DNA of 64,000 nt from positions 128,833 through 192,832 of the forward strand of contig SSNP01000045.1 in the NCBI GenBank assembly GCA_006937955.1. The letters run 5' to 3'. Below the pieces are notes generated by a model. It ran no database searches and was not told where the DNA came from. It saw only the letters and a program-made list of their open reading frames with translations. Shown piece by piece: positions 45,430 through 58,375 of this stretch. Numbering within the stretch: position 1 is the stretch's first letter; each line of letters begins with the position of its first letter. The position numbers and the translations under genes were made by a program. The DNA is from Pachypanchax playfairii. Its lineage: Eukaryota; Chordata; Actinopteri; Cyprinodontiformes; Aplocheilidae.

Positions 45430-46778
45430 CAGTGCTGTGAAAAAGCATCTCCCCCCCACAGGTTTCATCTGTTTTTGCTCTTGTCGACACACATAAATGT
45501 TTCAGATCAGCCTACTTTTTTTTATGTCAAAGATAAATTGAGCTAATACAAAATACAGTTTTCAAACGATGATTTCATTTGTTAAAAGGTAAGAAAACAA
45601 TTCAATCAGTCTGACCATATGTGGAAAAAGTAATCATGAACAGATGAGAAACAAATTTACTGACATCTATCAATCTGGAAAGAGTTACAATAATAATAAT
45701 AATAATAATTTGAAATTCATTTGTGTCATTCACAAATGGAGAAAACATGGAACAGAGGTGAACCTTCCTAGGATTTGTTAGCCAAACCAAAAATTACTCA
45801 AAAAGCACATTGATGACTCATTCAGGAGGCCACAAAAGAACATAGAACATATCGGGCAGCAGCAGTTCAGGAGGTAGAGCAGGTCGTCTGGTAACCTGCT
45901 TGTGTCACGCCCTGCCTGTTTGGTGGTAGTCAGAGGGTCCTAGGGGCACCTGGTCCTGTCAGTGTGTGTCCCAGCTGTGGCTACACGTGTGTAGTTTATT
46001 ACCACCAAATGTGTGAGTGGGTGAAAAACTGTAGTGTGAAAAGTTTTCAGAGTACTCTGACTTCAGAAATGTGCAATAAAAGTACATGCCATTTACCATC
46101 TAAAGCACTTCCTTTAAGGTCAGTGCTTGTGATACATCAGTAAGAAAAAAACTGGGCAAATATTATCAAAGTGAGTGTTCTAAGACAACCCCTAAAAAAC
46201 ATCTTCATGATCCCCAAAACCTTTGGAAAAAATTTCTGTGTACATCAACAAAACTGGAACTGTTTGGAAGATGTGTGGCCAATTACATCTGGTGTAAAAC
46301 CAACCCTGTATTTCAGGGAATTAACAGTCAAACATGGTGGTGGTGGTGTGATGGTCTGGGGCTGCTTAGCTGCGGCAGGACTTTGCACAACCAACTAACT
46401 GATGGAAACACAAATTCGTCTCTCCATCAGAAAATCCAGAAATTATAATGTTCAGAGATCAATTAGGGACCTTAAGCTCAAGGAAACTTGGATTTTGTAG
46501 CACGACAATCATCTGAAGCACAACAGCAAGTCCAATATTGAATCTCAGTTTGTGTAGATTCTCAGTCGTCCAGGAGAAGACAATCCCCCCAAAAACACCT
46601 TTCATCAAGGTGAAATGTTTTCAACAGACAGAAACAGTCCAGTTGCTCTTCAAAATCCAAAATCCTGACTTAAATACAATTGAGATGCTGTGACATGACC
46701 TACAATGGAGTATTCAGTTTCAAAAACGCTCCAATGTGGCTGAATTAGTTTTACAAAGAACAGTGGGTTAAAATTTTG
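45430..46778 (+). mobile_element. Decayed Tc1/mariner-like transposon
   Basis: Starts CAGTGCTGTGAAAAAGCATC, like the inverted end of a common fish Tc1-type element. Transposase remnants follow: KTFGKNFCVHQQNWNC, VKHGGGGVMVWGCLAAAG (a hallmark of Tc1 transposases), and the D(N)HLKHNSKSN block corresponding to the DDPKHTSKS catalytic region. Stops, frameshifts and indels abound. A different repeat is inserted at about 45855-46105, and another fragment (TGTGTAGATTCTCAGTCGTC) at 46551-46650. The right inverted end is not seen. Non-functional. Confidence 0.85.
45855..46105 (+). repeat. Dispersed fish repeat nested in the Tc1-like element
   Basis: Contains GGTGGTAGTCAGAGGGTCCT, CCCAGCTGTGGCTACACGTG, TAGTTTATTACCACCAAATG, GTGTGAGTGGGTGAAAAACT and ends CATGCCATTTACCAT. 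This is a common teleost repeat. It separates CACAAAAGAACATAGAACAT from AAGGTCAGTGCTTGTGA, which are close together in intact Tc1-like copies. A second copy is at 58195. Confidence 0.75.
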
Positions 46779-48242
46779 AAACATAAAATTGAAATGTAAA
46801 AAATTAAGTAACACAGTTTGTTAGTACACAATTAATACAAGTTACAAACTCTAAGAAGTCCTAGTCAAACATGGACTCACCTTAAGTCTCGTCATATATA
46901 ATTATGTCAATAAAGTTAAGAAATAAAAAAAAGAAAAAAGATCTTCTGATCAACATTAAAGTTCAGCCTGAACATGACAAACAGATCCATCAGTGCTCTC
47001 TGGCTCTCAGAGCACCACTTCTGTCTTCTTTTGTCAACAGCTTCATTTTAATGGCAGATGGATACAATTAAGTAAAGTGGTAGAATACAAAGCGCGCTGC
47101 CTTCCAAGCCCTGACGACACAATGTTTAACCTTCACTGCTCTTTAAAAAAGAAAAAGCACTGAAGTGAGTTCCGCTTCGGAGATGCTGCTTCTGATTCAA
47201 TCACATTGAAAAATGTTCCTGCGTGTATGTGACAAAGTCAAATTGAGGCAGTGATTGAATTTGAAGAGACTGATAGAAAACATAATTCATACCTGGAATA
47301 AGTCTGAAATTGAAAATATTTGTAGTATGTAGAGAAAAAGAAAGACTAATCATAGATCTCTTTCGTTTCCTTTTGATTCATTGTAGTCTTCAAGCTGAGG
47401 TGACCTTGTTCTCTTCACCATATTCCTCGCTAATGCTGTTCTAACTGCTGATGCACAATACAGCCTCTTGGGCTCAAGTGTTCCTGAAAGACAAACTCAG
47501 CTCAGCTCAAGTCGAGTAGACCACTGAGCAGAAACGTCTGTCTCTGTCCTCGCTCTCGCTTTAATCACAGGAATGCAGCGCACAGAGACTTAATGGGATT
47601 CACTGTGAGGGTCGGCTGTTGCTCTGTGAATGACAATACCTCTGCTGGTTTACAAGAAGGACTCCTGACAGTCAGGTAGCAGCTGAGCAGCAGCCATGAA
47701 TACAGAGCAGGGAGCTAAATGAGGCTTAGCTTTGATCTGCTGGACTCTAATGTGGAGGAAGGTAATGATGTCAAGCTGAGCAATGGATCCCTGTACATCA
47801 ACAGGAGGCGATCAAGCGTCAAAAATGAACATTTTTTGCGGTCGAGTTTAAGTTTGCGAGCAAAGAGATTAAAACGAAATGAGGGAGACACACTGCATTA
47901 TGAACTGTGATACAGAAATGGGTGAGCAATAACAAATCAAAGTTATTAAGTTTTGGGATTTCTCAGGTTCCTAAAAAAATGACTTAAATATCATTGAAGT
48001 AAAAAATAAAACAATCACTTAAAACAACCATTTCAAGTATGTAAAAACCACTAAATAATCATTTTAGTCTTTAAAATACTTTACAACAGCTGAGAATGTA
48101 TCGTTTTCAACAGTATTTCACCTGTCCTGTCAATAGAAGGACCCACTTGGTGCTTTTCAAACACATCGCTGAATTTAAACGGCTTATAAAAATGTGAAAC
48201 ACACCAAACACAGACAACAGGAAGGGTTTGATTTTAATTTAC

Positions 48243-48296
48243 CGTAAGCAGAGTCAGCTGCAGACTCCTGGTTTCGTGTTGTTGCTAAAACATCAG
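48243..48296 (-). CDS. sema6d: Semaphorin-6 stalk exon
   Basis: 54 nt, acceptor tttcctgcag, donor GTAAAT. Two bases complete Thr with the upstream exon; then DVLATTRNQESAADSAY and a split Gly to the transmembrane exon. VLATTRNQ corresponds to VMATTR in the membrane-proximal stalk of SEMA6D, a region known for alternative splicing. Confidence 0.85.
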
Positions 48297-49310
48297 CTGC
48301 AGGAAAGATAAAAAAAAAAAAAAAACAGTCAAATTCCACCATAATACAGCAAATATCTCACATTCATTTGTATTTATACCGTCTGTTATCTAGTGCAGTG
48401 CTTGCGTCACGTTGTGTGTTTATATGAATGGAGTTGGGTGATAAAATTATTATTATTATTAATCATCAGTTCTGTGTTAGAGCAATTAGAAGAAAAAAAA
48501 ACATGGAAAGAACAATTAAACAGACATATGTAGCTTATGATTTTCTGCAGCTTTTTTCTCCCCAATTGCATTTGAATTTTCCAAAAAGCCTTAAAGACTA
48601 AAATTAGGGAATAAAATTCAGTGAATCATTCCCGCAGGTGATATAAAACCCGTATAGGAGAACTAGCTAAAATTTCTCAGGAATCAGTGTCCTGATGCTC
48701 CCAGCTTTTAGATCAGTAGCATGCAATCTGCACAGAGGGAATGTAGCGAGGCATTGCAGCAATACAAAAACTGGAAGCAGAAATAGAGTTTTATTTTTGG
48801 AGAAGTAAAAAAAAAAATGGAACAGTCTGAAGGATATGAAACTGTTGAATATATTTGGCCATTTAACAGAGATACCTGGGAACATCTACACTACTCTGGG
48901 GAGTGTTTGTGCCTTCAGGTGTTGAGTCCCAAAGGGGGAACTGGAGAAATAGGTGGCAAGTTATCAGGATCATGATTCTACAGCTGCTTGTAAAACCAGA
49001 CTCTGAATACTCTGTGGCTGATAACATTAACATTCAAAATGGAGTGAAAAAAGTACTAATTTAGCCTAGAATGTGGTAGATAGAGCTTTTTGTTCATTAA
49101 CTGTTTATTTTCCAATACCAAGTGTCCATTATCACTGTATTTTTCTTGTGAACAGGAATGTACAGAAATAATCTGCCCAGATTTTATGTAAACTTCTTTT
49201 TTCAACAACAGCTGAAATTTGCAACTTTCATAAACATATTTTTAAAATTTGCAAATATTAACAGTTTTAGACAGGCTTTTTTAACTGTTAAAAAAAAAGA
49301 TTCATCTTAC
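48297..49310 (-). other. Semaphorin-6 intron (1.0 kb)
   Basis: AT-rich, with (ATT)n near 48449. Nothing else seen. Confidence 0.7.
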
Positions 49311-49369
49311 TGTGACAGTTGTTGGTGTGAAACGAGTGGTCTCCTTCGATGTCCTGCTCAAAGCCCGCC
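49311..49369 (-). CDS. sema6d: Semaphorin-6 PSI-to-stalk exon
   Basis: 59 nt, acceptor tttctgcag, donor GTAAGA. Encodes (K)AGFEQDIEGDHSFHTNNCH, the FEQD...CH block that follows the PSI fold in class-6 semaphorins. In SEMA6A/6D this block usually has GNTDxLGDCHN; here it reads GDHSFHTNNCH, shorter and divergent, but the Cys is kept. Confidence 0.88.
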
Positions 49370-51724
49370 CTGCAGAAAGACAACAAATTTTAAAAAAGTG
49401 TTACTTACAAACAAACAAATAATTAACCTTCTTGATGCTTTATCTCATTAGCTGTTATGAGTCAAAGAATTTAGTCCATGCAGATTCACAGAGACCAAAT
49501 AACAGCTTAAGACATTTAAATATCTTATGTCACATGTATCATTGCTTGACTCATCATTTAGTTTAAAGGTCAGACAATTTCAAAAGGTTAACGGAGGAGA
49601 TGCAGCAAAATTATTCACAATCTTTTTGTCCTCTAATTAAGTGGGAAAAAGGTGAAACTTGTCTAACGGAGAGACAGATGGTGACAAGAGGTGAAAAAGA
49701 CTCACACGCCCTGTCAGCAGCAGTAATACGAAGCCATTTACCCTCCTGTGAGTGCAGCTTTGGGTTCAAGTTTTGTTTACCGGCTCTGACTTTGTCACCA
49801 CCAATGTTTCCATTTGACCTTCAAATCAAATTTTAAAGGGGCCACAAATCAGGATTTCACAGCCATATAACAGTAACGTTAGAAACAAGAGACTCTTTGT
49901 TCCAACTGCTCACCTGCTCGAGGCAACAGAAACTATTTCACTGTTAAAAAGTCAAAGATAAAATTCTACAGCAGCAGTTTTGTTTCAGTGAATGGGAGAG
50001 AAAGACAATTCTTTATTTCCTTTAATTTCATTTAATCTAAACTCATCACTTTCTCCATTAAGTTGTCTTAATTGAGTTAGGATAAAATCTCTGATGCTCT
50101 AATAGCAAAATTCCCAATGCTTTGTTTTTTTCAATGCAATTTCATTAAAAATCAAGGTTTCCAATTAGGATATTTGCCTTAAAGAAGTTAATCTTTAAAT
50201 TAGAAACTGGTGCAAGAAAATATTGTTTTTTTTCTAATTCATTATTTTTATTGTTTAGATATGAATTAAGACATTTTAAAGCAGTTTTAGGAAAATGTTT
50301 CCATCTAAGGACGTGATGGAAAAAACAATTGGATCCATAAACAATCTCTATTTAGGTTTTTTGGCAGTGAGATAAATTTCACCTCGATCAGTTAAAAGTT
50401 TGATTCCAACCTTTTTTCTTTTACAATTAGCTCATCAGTTCTTTATATTTATTCATTTTCACTGTCTGTTTCATTTAATTGCCTTTTCCCTTCTTCTACT
50501 TTCACATATCTCCTTCAGTCGTATTTGATTCCTCTCACCCTCGTTCTCTTTTTGCACCACAGCAGATTTAGTGGTGTGATGCTGCAATCAAAAGTTTTTG
50601 GCTCAGCAAACTGCACCGGCTAAACAAGGGTTAGCACGAATGCCCGTTCACACACCAAATGTTGTGTTAAAAAGAACCGAGCGTTCAGCTCTGAGTTTTC
50701 TGGGTGACATCCAGCAGGATGGTGTTCTGCCATGGTGCCTGAATACATCAATAAGAACATAATACATTTACCCAATTTAATAAAATAATATTAAACAACA
50801 ACACAATAAATAACTGTGTAAAATATTAGGGAAAAATAAATAGAATATTGTGCAAAAATGTTAAAAATCTGCACTAAAATGTTACTGTTTTGTTTAAAGA
50901 AAACATACGATTTTAATTGGCAGCCACACCAAAACAACACATTGTTACTCCTAACTTGTAACATAAGGACATATGTTTAAGGATCACAAAACATGCAACA
51001 CATTGCGTACCCCTTTAGGACTTTTTCAACATGCAGGGCATCCATCTACATTTATATATCGCTTGAAAAAAAATATATATATATTAAAGAGTAATTAACA
51101 GGAACTACAGCACTCTGACATAAGTTTAAGCCCCCTTAACCATCAAGAATATCATTCATGTATTCACTTATTCATTTGTTAATTTACTTTCAAAGTCATT
51201 TTTTGGATCTTAAACTACTCAATTAATTTTACCTTAATGTTGCTGTTTGCATTAAAATACAGGATATTCAGTAAAACTAACCACCTGTCAGAGACCTAGT
51301 TTACTGCACTGACATAAACAGGAAACTTCTGCAGAGGATTTTGTGGCATCTATTTCAGATGTTCTGTTTAAGTATGTGAAAGAGTTTGCACAGTGAATGA
51401 TTTAAAGACCTCCGAGTGCTGGAAACTGTAAGTTTTATGTCCTGATCGCTGTTAGAGAACAACTCTACAACATAAACAAGTATCATGTGAATATAACAGG
51501 AAAATAAAACAAGCACCAAAAATATTTGTCAGAAATTCTCTGTTGATCACATGTGATAAACAGCTTGGAAAAAAATATAGAGAGATAAATTGGTTTAGAT
51601 TTGATTTAAACTTTACATGACTAACGTTGTCTCAACTCATGGATTAAAGCTGAAGTGAAATTAGATCTGATCATGATTATAACCAGCTGATGCTGCAGGT
51701 TCCAAAAGCAAGGTTAAAGCTCAG

Positions 51725-51975
51725 GGGTGAACGGGATTTTTCTGTAGCTGCTCCCAGGTTATAAAACCAGCTTCCCCAAACCATTAGGCAAGCTTCTTCC
51801 ATACTCGTTTTTAAATCTGAAAACATATTTATATTCAAAGGCTTTTACTGTATATTGATTGTGAATTTGGATGTTTGTATTTTATGTAGTGCTTTGTCAC
51901 TGTTGTGCAGCACCTTGGCTAAACTCTGTTTTCTTAAGTGTGCTATATAAATAAAGTGGAGTTGGAGTAGAAGAT
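51725..51975 (+). mobile_element. 3' end of a decayed non-LTR retrotransposon
   Basis: GERDFSVAAPRL and then, after a stop, NQLPQTIRQASS and LVFKSENIFI correspond to the C-terminal block common in fish LINE ORFs (FSVAAPKLWNxLPxxIR). An untranslated tail with GTGCTATATAAATAAAGTGG follows. 5' truncated. Confidence 0.7.
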
Positions 51976-53424
51976 GTAACTTACAGCTTAAAATGACTCA
52001 GCACTCAGAAAGATCTTTAAAAATTCAGACTTTGGTTTGAGTCTTAAATGAGTAAAGACCAAGTTGAAAACTGGTCTTGAATGACTGACTCGGAATGACC
52101 CGTCACTTTGTGAGCTGCTGGGTCTGATGTGTGGTGGGACTTTCATCACTAGACTTATTGCAAGTGTTTCAAATCTAAACTAAATCAAATGCACTGGCGT
52201 ATTAAAATAAATCAGGATTTCTCAACTGACTGCTTGCAAGAGTTCTGTTCATTCACACAAACAGAGAGCATTAAAAACATGACTACTGATTTGAGACCAG
52301 AGGAAAATGTGTTGGGAAAACTTGTCCTAAAATTTAACCAGAGGCGTATTAAACACTTGAGTCTTTGTGAAGCGGCATCACAAAATTAAGATGGCTTTCG
52401 ATTGACAGTGTTTTGACAATCAAGGTTAAAATTTTTCCTGTTTATTTTCTCTTTATATTGTTTCTATGATTAAAATACATCTTATACCTCTACCAAAATG
52501 TGTTTGCAGAACATTCAAAGAACATTTACTGGAACAAACAAGCCTAGATTAAAAAAAAAAACAATTTGATTCCCTTTTCTCCCCCACTTTACTTTATATC
52601 TCTGTACCTCATATTTGCCAACTCCTCCACCCCCTCAGTCACTCAATATTTATCTCCCTTATTGCTCATTCTTTCTCTCGCTTTCTCGTCATTGCCATCT
52701 TTCTGTTCAAGCTTCATTTCCACCAGCGTGGGTTGAGCTGTAAGTGAGGAGAAAAAAAAAAAAGAAAGAGAGAGAGAGAACAGGAGGAGGTTGATGCGAC
52801 GGTGAGCGCTCTCAGGCACCTGAACGCCTCGCTCATCTAGCAGGGAGCGACTCGGAGGAGGGGATGAAAATAGACTCGGTTATAAAATACAGCCAAGTTA
52901 TCAGACGCTGGTGTCGCGTTATTGTGATTTCATGTTCTCTGTGTTAAATCTTTGCAGTGGAGGTGTTGCTCGCTATGAAATACTGTGAAATCTAACTGCA
53001 ATGTATACATGGCTGTTAAATGAATAAAAAAAAACAAAAAAACAACAACCATTCACCTATTGTCTATACTTAAAAAAAGGTTGAGATTTTGACTTGGAGA
53101 GTTGAAGATTAAACTGATGACTAGACCAACAATGGTAGTTTCTCTTTTCTCTCTTTTTCACCTTCTTCCTTTTTACTTTCTTTTATCTGTTTGATTTTTT
53201 TCCCTTTCCTTCTTTCACCATCTTTCAAAAGATTTATAAAGTTCTACAGCTTTAAAGGAAGTGAAACTAGTCATACTCATTCTGAATGATGGATGTAGAA
53301 TACACAGTATGATTTGCTGTAAATCCACACTTTTGTCCCTCCTGAGTTTCCATCCTTTCAGATAGAGTCCGTCTAATTGGACAAATATCTTACATGCTGG
53401 TCATGAATGTATGGAACTTAGAAT

Positions 53425-54389
53425 TTAAAGGTACAACATGCAAGAATTTTAGAGTGAAATACTCACAACAGTCTTATGTCCCACCCAAGTTGAAAATAAA
53501 GTTGCATTGTAACATATTTTGAGCTCAACCAGCTGAGTGGTCACCAGTTTCTCTCATTTTAAAAAGGCTGTTCCATGACCAAATCATCGTTGACCATAGC
53601 TATTTTACTTCCAGACTTTCCAAGGTTGCCAAGTCTTCAACATAAACAGTTCAACAACGACCAGCAGCAAAGCGTAGCAGCGCTGTGGATGGAATGGAAG
53701 CAGCCCTGAGGTAACTTGTAGTAAACCTAAAGCTGGATTTATACTAAAGCAAAGGCAAATGTGCTCCCACATGGCGGCGTACTGACGGAGCCAGTTCCTG
53801 GCCATACTATCCCGACCCTGTTCCAAAGAAATTCCCTGCCAGGACAGCAGTAGGTGCGTTCCTTACTTAGAGGTCTCCCGGTGGTTTCTGTGTGGTTCCA
53901 ACCATGAGAGGAACAAATAAAAAGCAGGGTCTATAAGGCCACCGGCATCGCCACTGCTGCCCTTCAGACCTCTTTTAATGTGGACAAATTTGTCTTCAAC
54001 ACTGTCAACACTCGCGCTGTTTACAAAAGGGAAGCTACGTCGTGCCGGAAATGATGTTGGGTTGTTCGGCTGACCAATCAGACGTGCGTCATCCGACGCG
54101 GCCGTCGGAAAGTTAGAAAACAGAGCGTGACTCCAACTGACCATCCAAGGCAGTTTGAGAGCCCATATGACGTCGTATCATGGCGGCGTTTGGCTCCGAC
54201 TCGTCAGAGCGGCGTTATTATGAATCCAGCTTCAGAAACCGCAACATCGGTCCCCAAAATTGAACAAATAGAAGAGAAATACAACACGGATCAACACTGG
54301 AACTGGCAACCCAGCGAGAGCTGACAGTTTTGTTTTTCTACATGAATGATTTGACGACTATGTCTAATTCTTACAGTTTGCACCTTTAA
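53425..54389. mobile_element. MITE, longer relative of the 23057 element (965 bp)
   Basis: Ends TTAAAGGTACAACATGCAAG and CTTACAGTTTGCACCTTTAA are imperfect inverted repeats. The part at about 53520-53700 is the reverse complement relative of 23320-23540 (for example AACCAGCTGAGTGGTCACC). The centre carries extra sequence with CTGGATTTATACTAAAGC, another common fish repeat word, so the element is probably composite. Confidence 0.75.
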
Positions 54390-55677
54390 TGAGCTGTGAT
54401 TGGTTCTTTGCTATACTGATATTGATTTGATATTACAAAGGGTAGAATTTTTTACTACATCATGCAGCTCTTTTCAAAGTTATTTACAACTTTAAGTGGA
54501 TCAAATGACGATGATGTGCCTACTTCTGTGTCATTTTGTGCATCTTCTCAACGAACCAGACAACCACAACATCAGTTTCAATGAGGAGGATTCCTCCATC
54601 AATAGCATGTAAAAAAATACCTAAAACTTAGCTACTTAAAATACGGGAAGTTACTCAACATGAAATTTGGAAAATTTGTTGAAAATGCTGATGTAAGAGC
54701 TATGGAGTGTGTGAAGATGATGTAAGAATAATGACAGAAGCAGTCTTGGAAATTTGACTCGGGGAGTTTTATGAAAAGTTTTGTTCTTTAGAATCTGTTC
54801 TATTTGCTGTAACTGCATCACTGAATAATTGCAGGTCTATATTTGAGAAATTAACACAAAACGTTTCATTGGTGAATCACAAAAGCAATAACTTTGTAGT
54901 TGTTGAAAGTATTGTTCAGAGACTGCAGGGAGAGAACACGCATGTTATGTCATGAACTCTTACACAGAAGTAGTTCTGATTTAAAAATCAAGACTTTTTG
55001 TTATAATTTTTACTAAAGCATACAGTAATCCCACAATGGGACGAGATATCTTTGTTTTATTTGCATCTCTCTCCATCTGCCTCCTCTTCTTCAGACTTGT
55101 TAAGACTCTTTAGTTTGTCTGCATTTTTCTGCCTTCAACTCATGTTACGTAAGCCGTTATCTTTTTCCTCTTCGGCTCTTTCTGTTCTTACTTCATCATC
55201 CTTCTCTCCACCTTCTTGCTTCTCCCTGGAGGAAATCTTTCACTTATCAGCAGAATTTTGTGAAACTGAGCTCACTTCTGCTTAGAGATTTTTAGTCAGG
55301 CAAAGCTCTGAAAAAAACAATCTCTCTTCTTGTGGAAGTTGTTCTGTTTTAACGCTTCAATCAGCTGCTCTGAGGTCAGGTGGGTTTTCTATACTTGGTA
55401 GCATCTGATAAGACCTCCAAAAATACAATTTTTCATGTTTCACCTTTTGTTTGGATCATAAATAAAACTTTGCTAGTATTTTTTTATGATGTGCAGAAAT
55501 AGCAGTAGGGATAATGATGTAACATAACTGTACAACACCATCCCAAAAACTGCATAAAATATTAGTGTATTCTGCCTGCTGAAGCTTATTGGTTGAAATA
55601 ATTGAAAGAGTTTCCAGGTTATAAAGATGGCTGTTCTTTTTCAGACACTGACTCTACACATATAAAGACAGAATTAT

Positions 55678-56174
55678 GGTGCTTTTTAACTGTTACCTAC
55701 TCAGCCCCGCCCGATTCCACTCGGTGCGGTTTGAGACCATTTCCACTATCCATTTTTGGGCTGAGTCGGGTCGCTGTGCCCGTTGTGCAGTGATTGGCTA
55801 ACATTAGAAGACACACCTCTGATGGGAGTGGCGAAAAGAGCCAGAAGTTAAAGAGCAGAACAGCTAAACTGTTGTTGTTCCTGCTTGTGTTACAATTAAT
55901 AAACGATACAGGGAGAGTTGAACGGAGCGACACAAAACAAAACAAGTTTTTAAAGAGCTCTTGGACTCCATGGCTGCTCATGGCTTTAATTCAGCAGACA
56001 CTGAAGCAGCGTCGAGAGAATCTGAAGTTGAAAGCAGACTACCGTGCCGTGATGACCACAACAGCCTGCGTGAAACCGGAGCGAAACCCCGCCCTCATTC
56101 ACCAATGAAAAAACAACAGGACACGAGCCGTGTCGAGTCGGGTGGGGCTGAGTAGGTACCAATGGAAAAGCGCC
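55678..56174. mobile_element. MITE with CCTACTCAGCCCC ends (497 bp)
   Basis: Left GTTACCTACTCAGCCCCGCC and right GGGGCTGAGTAGGTACC are inverted, inside GGTGCTTTTTAAC / GGAAAAGCGCC outer ends. GC-rich termini and a central GATTGGCTAACATTA word. No transposase frame. Target duplication not clear, so the superfamily is uncertain. Confidence 0.75.
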
Positions 56175-58194
56175 AAAGTGTTGAAACAGGTTTTTGACCC
56201 TGTTTCAGTTAACGATAAACTAGTTAATATAAAGAAAGTTGGAGAGAGTCACAAAAAGAACAAAGTTAAGGTGGTTACAAGGCAAAATCGGGACTAATAT
56301 GACTAAAGTTTATAAAAGGCCTAATCCAGAAATAAAGCCCAAAATAATCACAAAGAAATAAAGAGAATTAAAACTTAGAGTGGATTTAAATGTTCCATCA
56401 ATTAAGACAACTTGAATCTACTTGAACAAACTTTAATTACACATGTAAAAAAATGTTATGGAACAAACTCAGTTGTTTGAGCTTTCCTTCTTCCCTGAAA
56501 TTAGTCCTAGACAGGGTCCTTCGCCTACACAACAGAGTCTGAGGGTTTCATGTTAACTGAAGCAGAACTGTTGCAGGACGAGTGGCTGTTGTGACTTGTA
56601 TTACTTTGATGTGATCTACACTGATGCTAATGGAGGATAATCACAAAACTTGGTCCAAACTTTCCTCTTCTGCTCTGCAGAGCGTGTACCGTACCCGTCA
56701 GCCTCTTCAGTTTATCAGACAAGTTGAAGCACATTATGATGTTTATTACAGAAAACAATGCTTTCTGGCAAATGACTCCCGAACCAGGGAATTCTGGTGG
56801 ATCACTAGGAGAGAAGTCACTCATGTTGTCGCTCGCTGTTGTGTTTTTCCCCACATTCTTTCAAATCTCTCTGCTCTACGCACCGAGAACGTTGCCAGTT
56901 AAATTCGTCTCCACCTCAGTCTTTTGAACAAAATCTTTGTTTCTTTACATGCAACTCTTTGGTTTCTGTCATCATTATTTGACTCTGTCGGATCTCAGAG
57001 ATCTCATCTCAGGATTTTTGTTCTTAGACTTCCACAAAGTTTTCTCCAAAACTAAAAGATCGCAGGACCAGGCGAGGTGCTGTTAAGTGAATCAGCAGTA
57101 TAATGGACAACAAGAGACAACAGAATTTATTAAAAGAAGGAATGAGAGCTATAAATCTGTTTGTATTTAAACAGGTGGAAACACCAAAGCCACTTTATCA
57201 AAACTGGAACTGAACTCAAATCCCTTCAGCTGAAAGTGAGGTGAGAAAACAAAAATCCAAACCTCAGGATAAAAACAAACTGTCTGTTCTAACCTGTCTG
57301 ACTTTATATCTCCTTTCCTTTATTTCTTCATCCTTCAACTCTCAGACACAGACACTGCTCTTGTTTTGTAATTTTCCACCCCCCCTCCCCACCCTCTTTT
57401 TTGACCTCTTTCTTCTTCCTTTCCATCTCTTGCATCACAGCTTCGCTTCCCCCTCAGTTTCCTTCCTTGCCTCTTTTTCATTTCAACCTGCTCATCCTGT
57501 CCATTTTAATCTTCCTGTAGTGTCTCCTCTCTGCTCTGTCAGCTCCGTCGTCCATAATAAATACACCACTTGTGTCTCTTGTGCAGCTGCTGAAAATATT
57601 GTCTCCCGTGTCTGTGTGTGTGTTTGCGCCGATCTTCTGAAGTTAGCGGAAAACAGTGTTTTGACTTTATTTGACACTATTTTCCACACAGCTGAATGGA
57701 AACGTCTCATTTCAAAAGTAAATGAAGCAGACCAAAACAAAACTGTCTGTCTGCTTCTCTATCAACTTCATCACTCGAGCTGAAGTTCAGAGCCAGAGGC
57801 GAGGAAGAGGAGGATAAAAGAGACTTTCTGAAATACGATGGTCATGAATTCCTGACGACTTCCGTTCCTACAGCTGTTTCATGAGCATATTCGCGCTACA
57901 AAAATAAAAAAAAATATGTAGTTCATGAAACATAAAGCATGACTACAAAATATGCCATTTTTTATGTGTACAGTTATAGAAAAACGCGTTGGCATTAGCT
58001 GAAAAATTTTAAACTGATTCCAAATTCAGACATAATTTAGAAAATATTAGAGATTAATGAACTAAAAACAACTAAAAAGTGATTCGTTTTGTGAGAGCTC
58101 CTAAAATATTTTTGGAAAATCTGAGCCTCTTATTATTTTCCTTAAAAAAATAAAACACTGTTTTCAGATTTTCAGTCCTTGAGCAAGACCTTTC
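56175..58194. other. Intron sequence without recognised features
   Basis: Includes a T/C-rich stretch (57310-57500) that gives a long but low-complexity chance frame. No exon seen. Confidence 0.5.
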
Positions 58195-58375
58195 ACTCAC
58201 CGTGCCAATGTATGAATGTTTTGGTGGCAGCCTGAGGGGCTGATGGAGCGTAATGGCACCCCCTCTTCTGTCAGACTGCCCTAAGGCGTCCGTGCTACAA
58301 TGTAGTTTACCACCACCCGAGAATGAGTGAGTCAGTGAATAACGGGTTCACTGTAAAGTGAAAAGTTCTGTATGA
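58195..58375 (+). repeat. Dispersed fish repeat
   Basis: CACCGTGCCAATGT, GCACCCCCTCTTCTGTCAGA, CTGCCCTAAGGCG, AGTTTACCACCACCCGAGAA and TCACTGTAAAGTG are ordered hallmarks of the same family as 45855. Confidence 0.7.

Larger units (their letters stand above)
31445..48242 (-). other. Large semaphorin-6 intron (16.8 kb)
   Basis: No further exon confirmed, though alternative stalk exons, common in SEMA6D, could hide here. Holds a hAT MITE (33156), another MITE-like repeat (34662), an AAT microsatellite (39584), a decayed Tc1-like element (45430) with a nested repeat, and several non-repetitive stretches listed as candidate enhancers. Confidence 0.7.

Noticed and set aside
47719..47910. 63-residue plus-strand frame
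   Set aside because: Chance frame overlapping a possible conserved element. No splice sites or homology.
57241..57783. 180-residue plus-strand open frame
   Set aside because: Begins without ATG (GTG), lies in a T/C-rich low-complexity stretch, has no homology I recognise, no splice context, and sits in an intron on the other strand.
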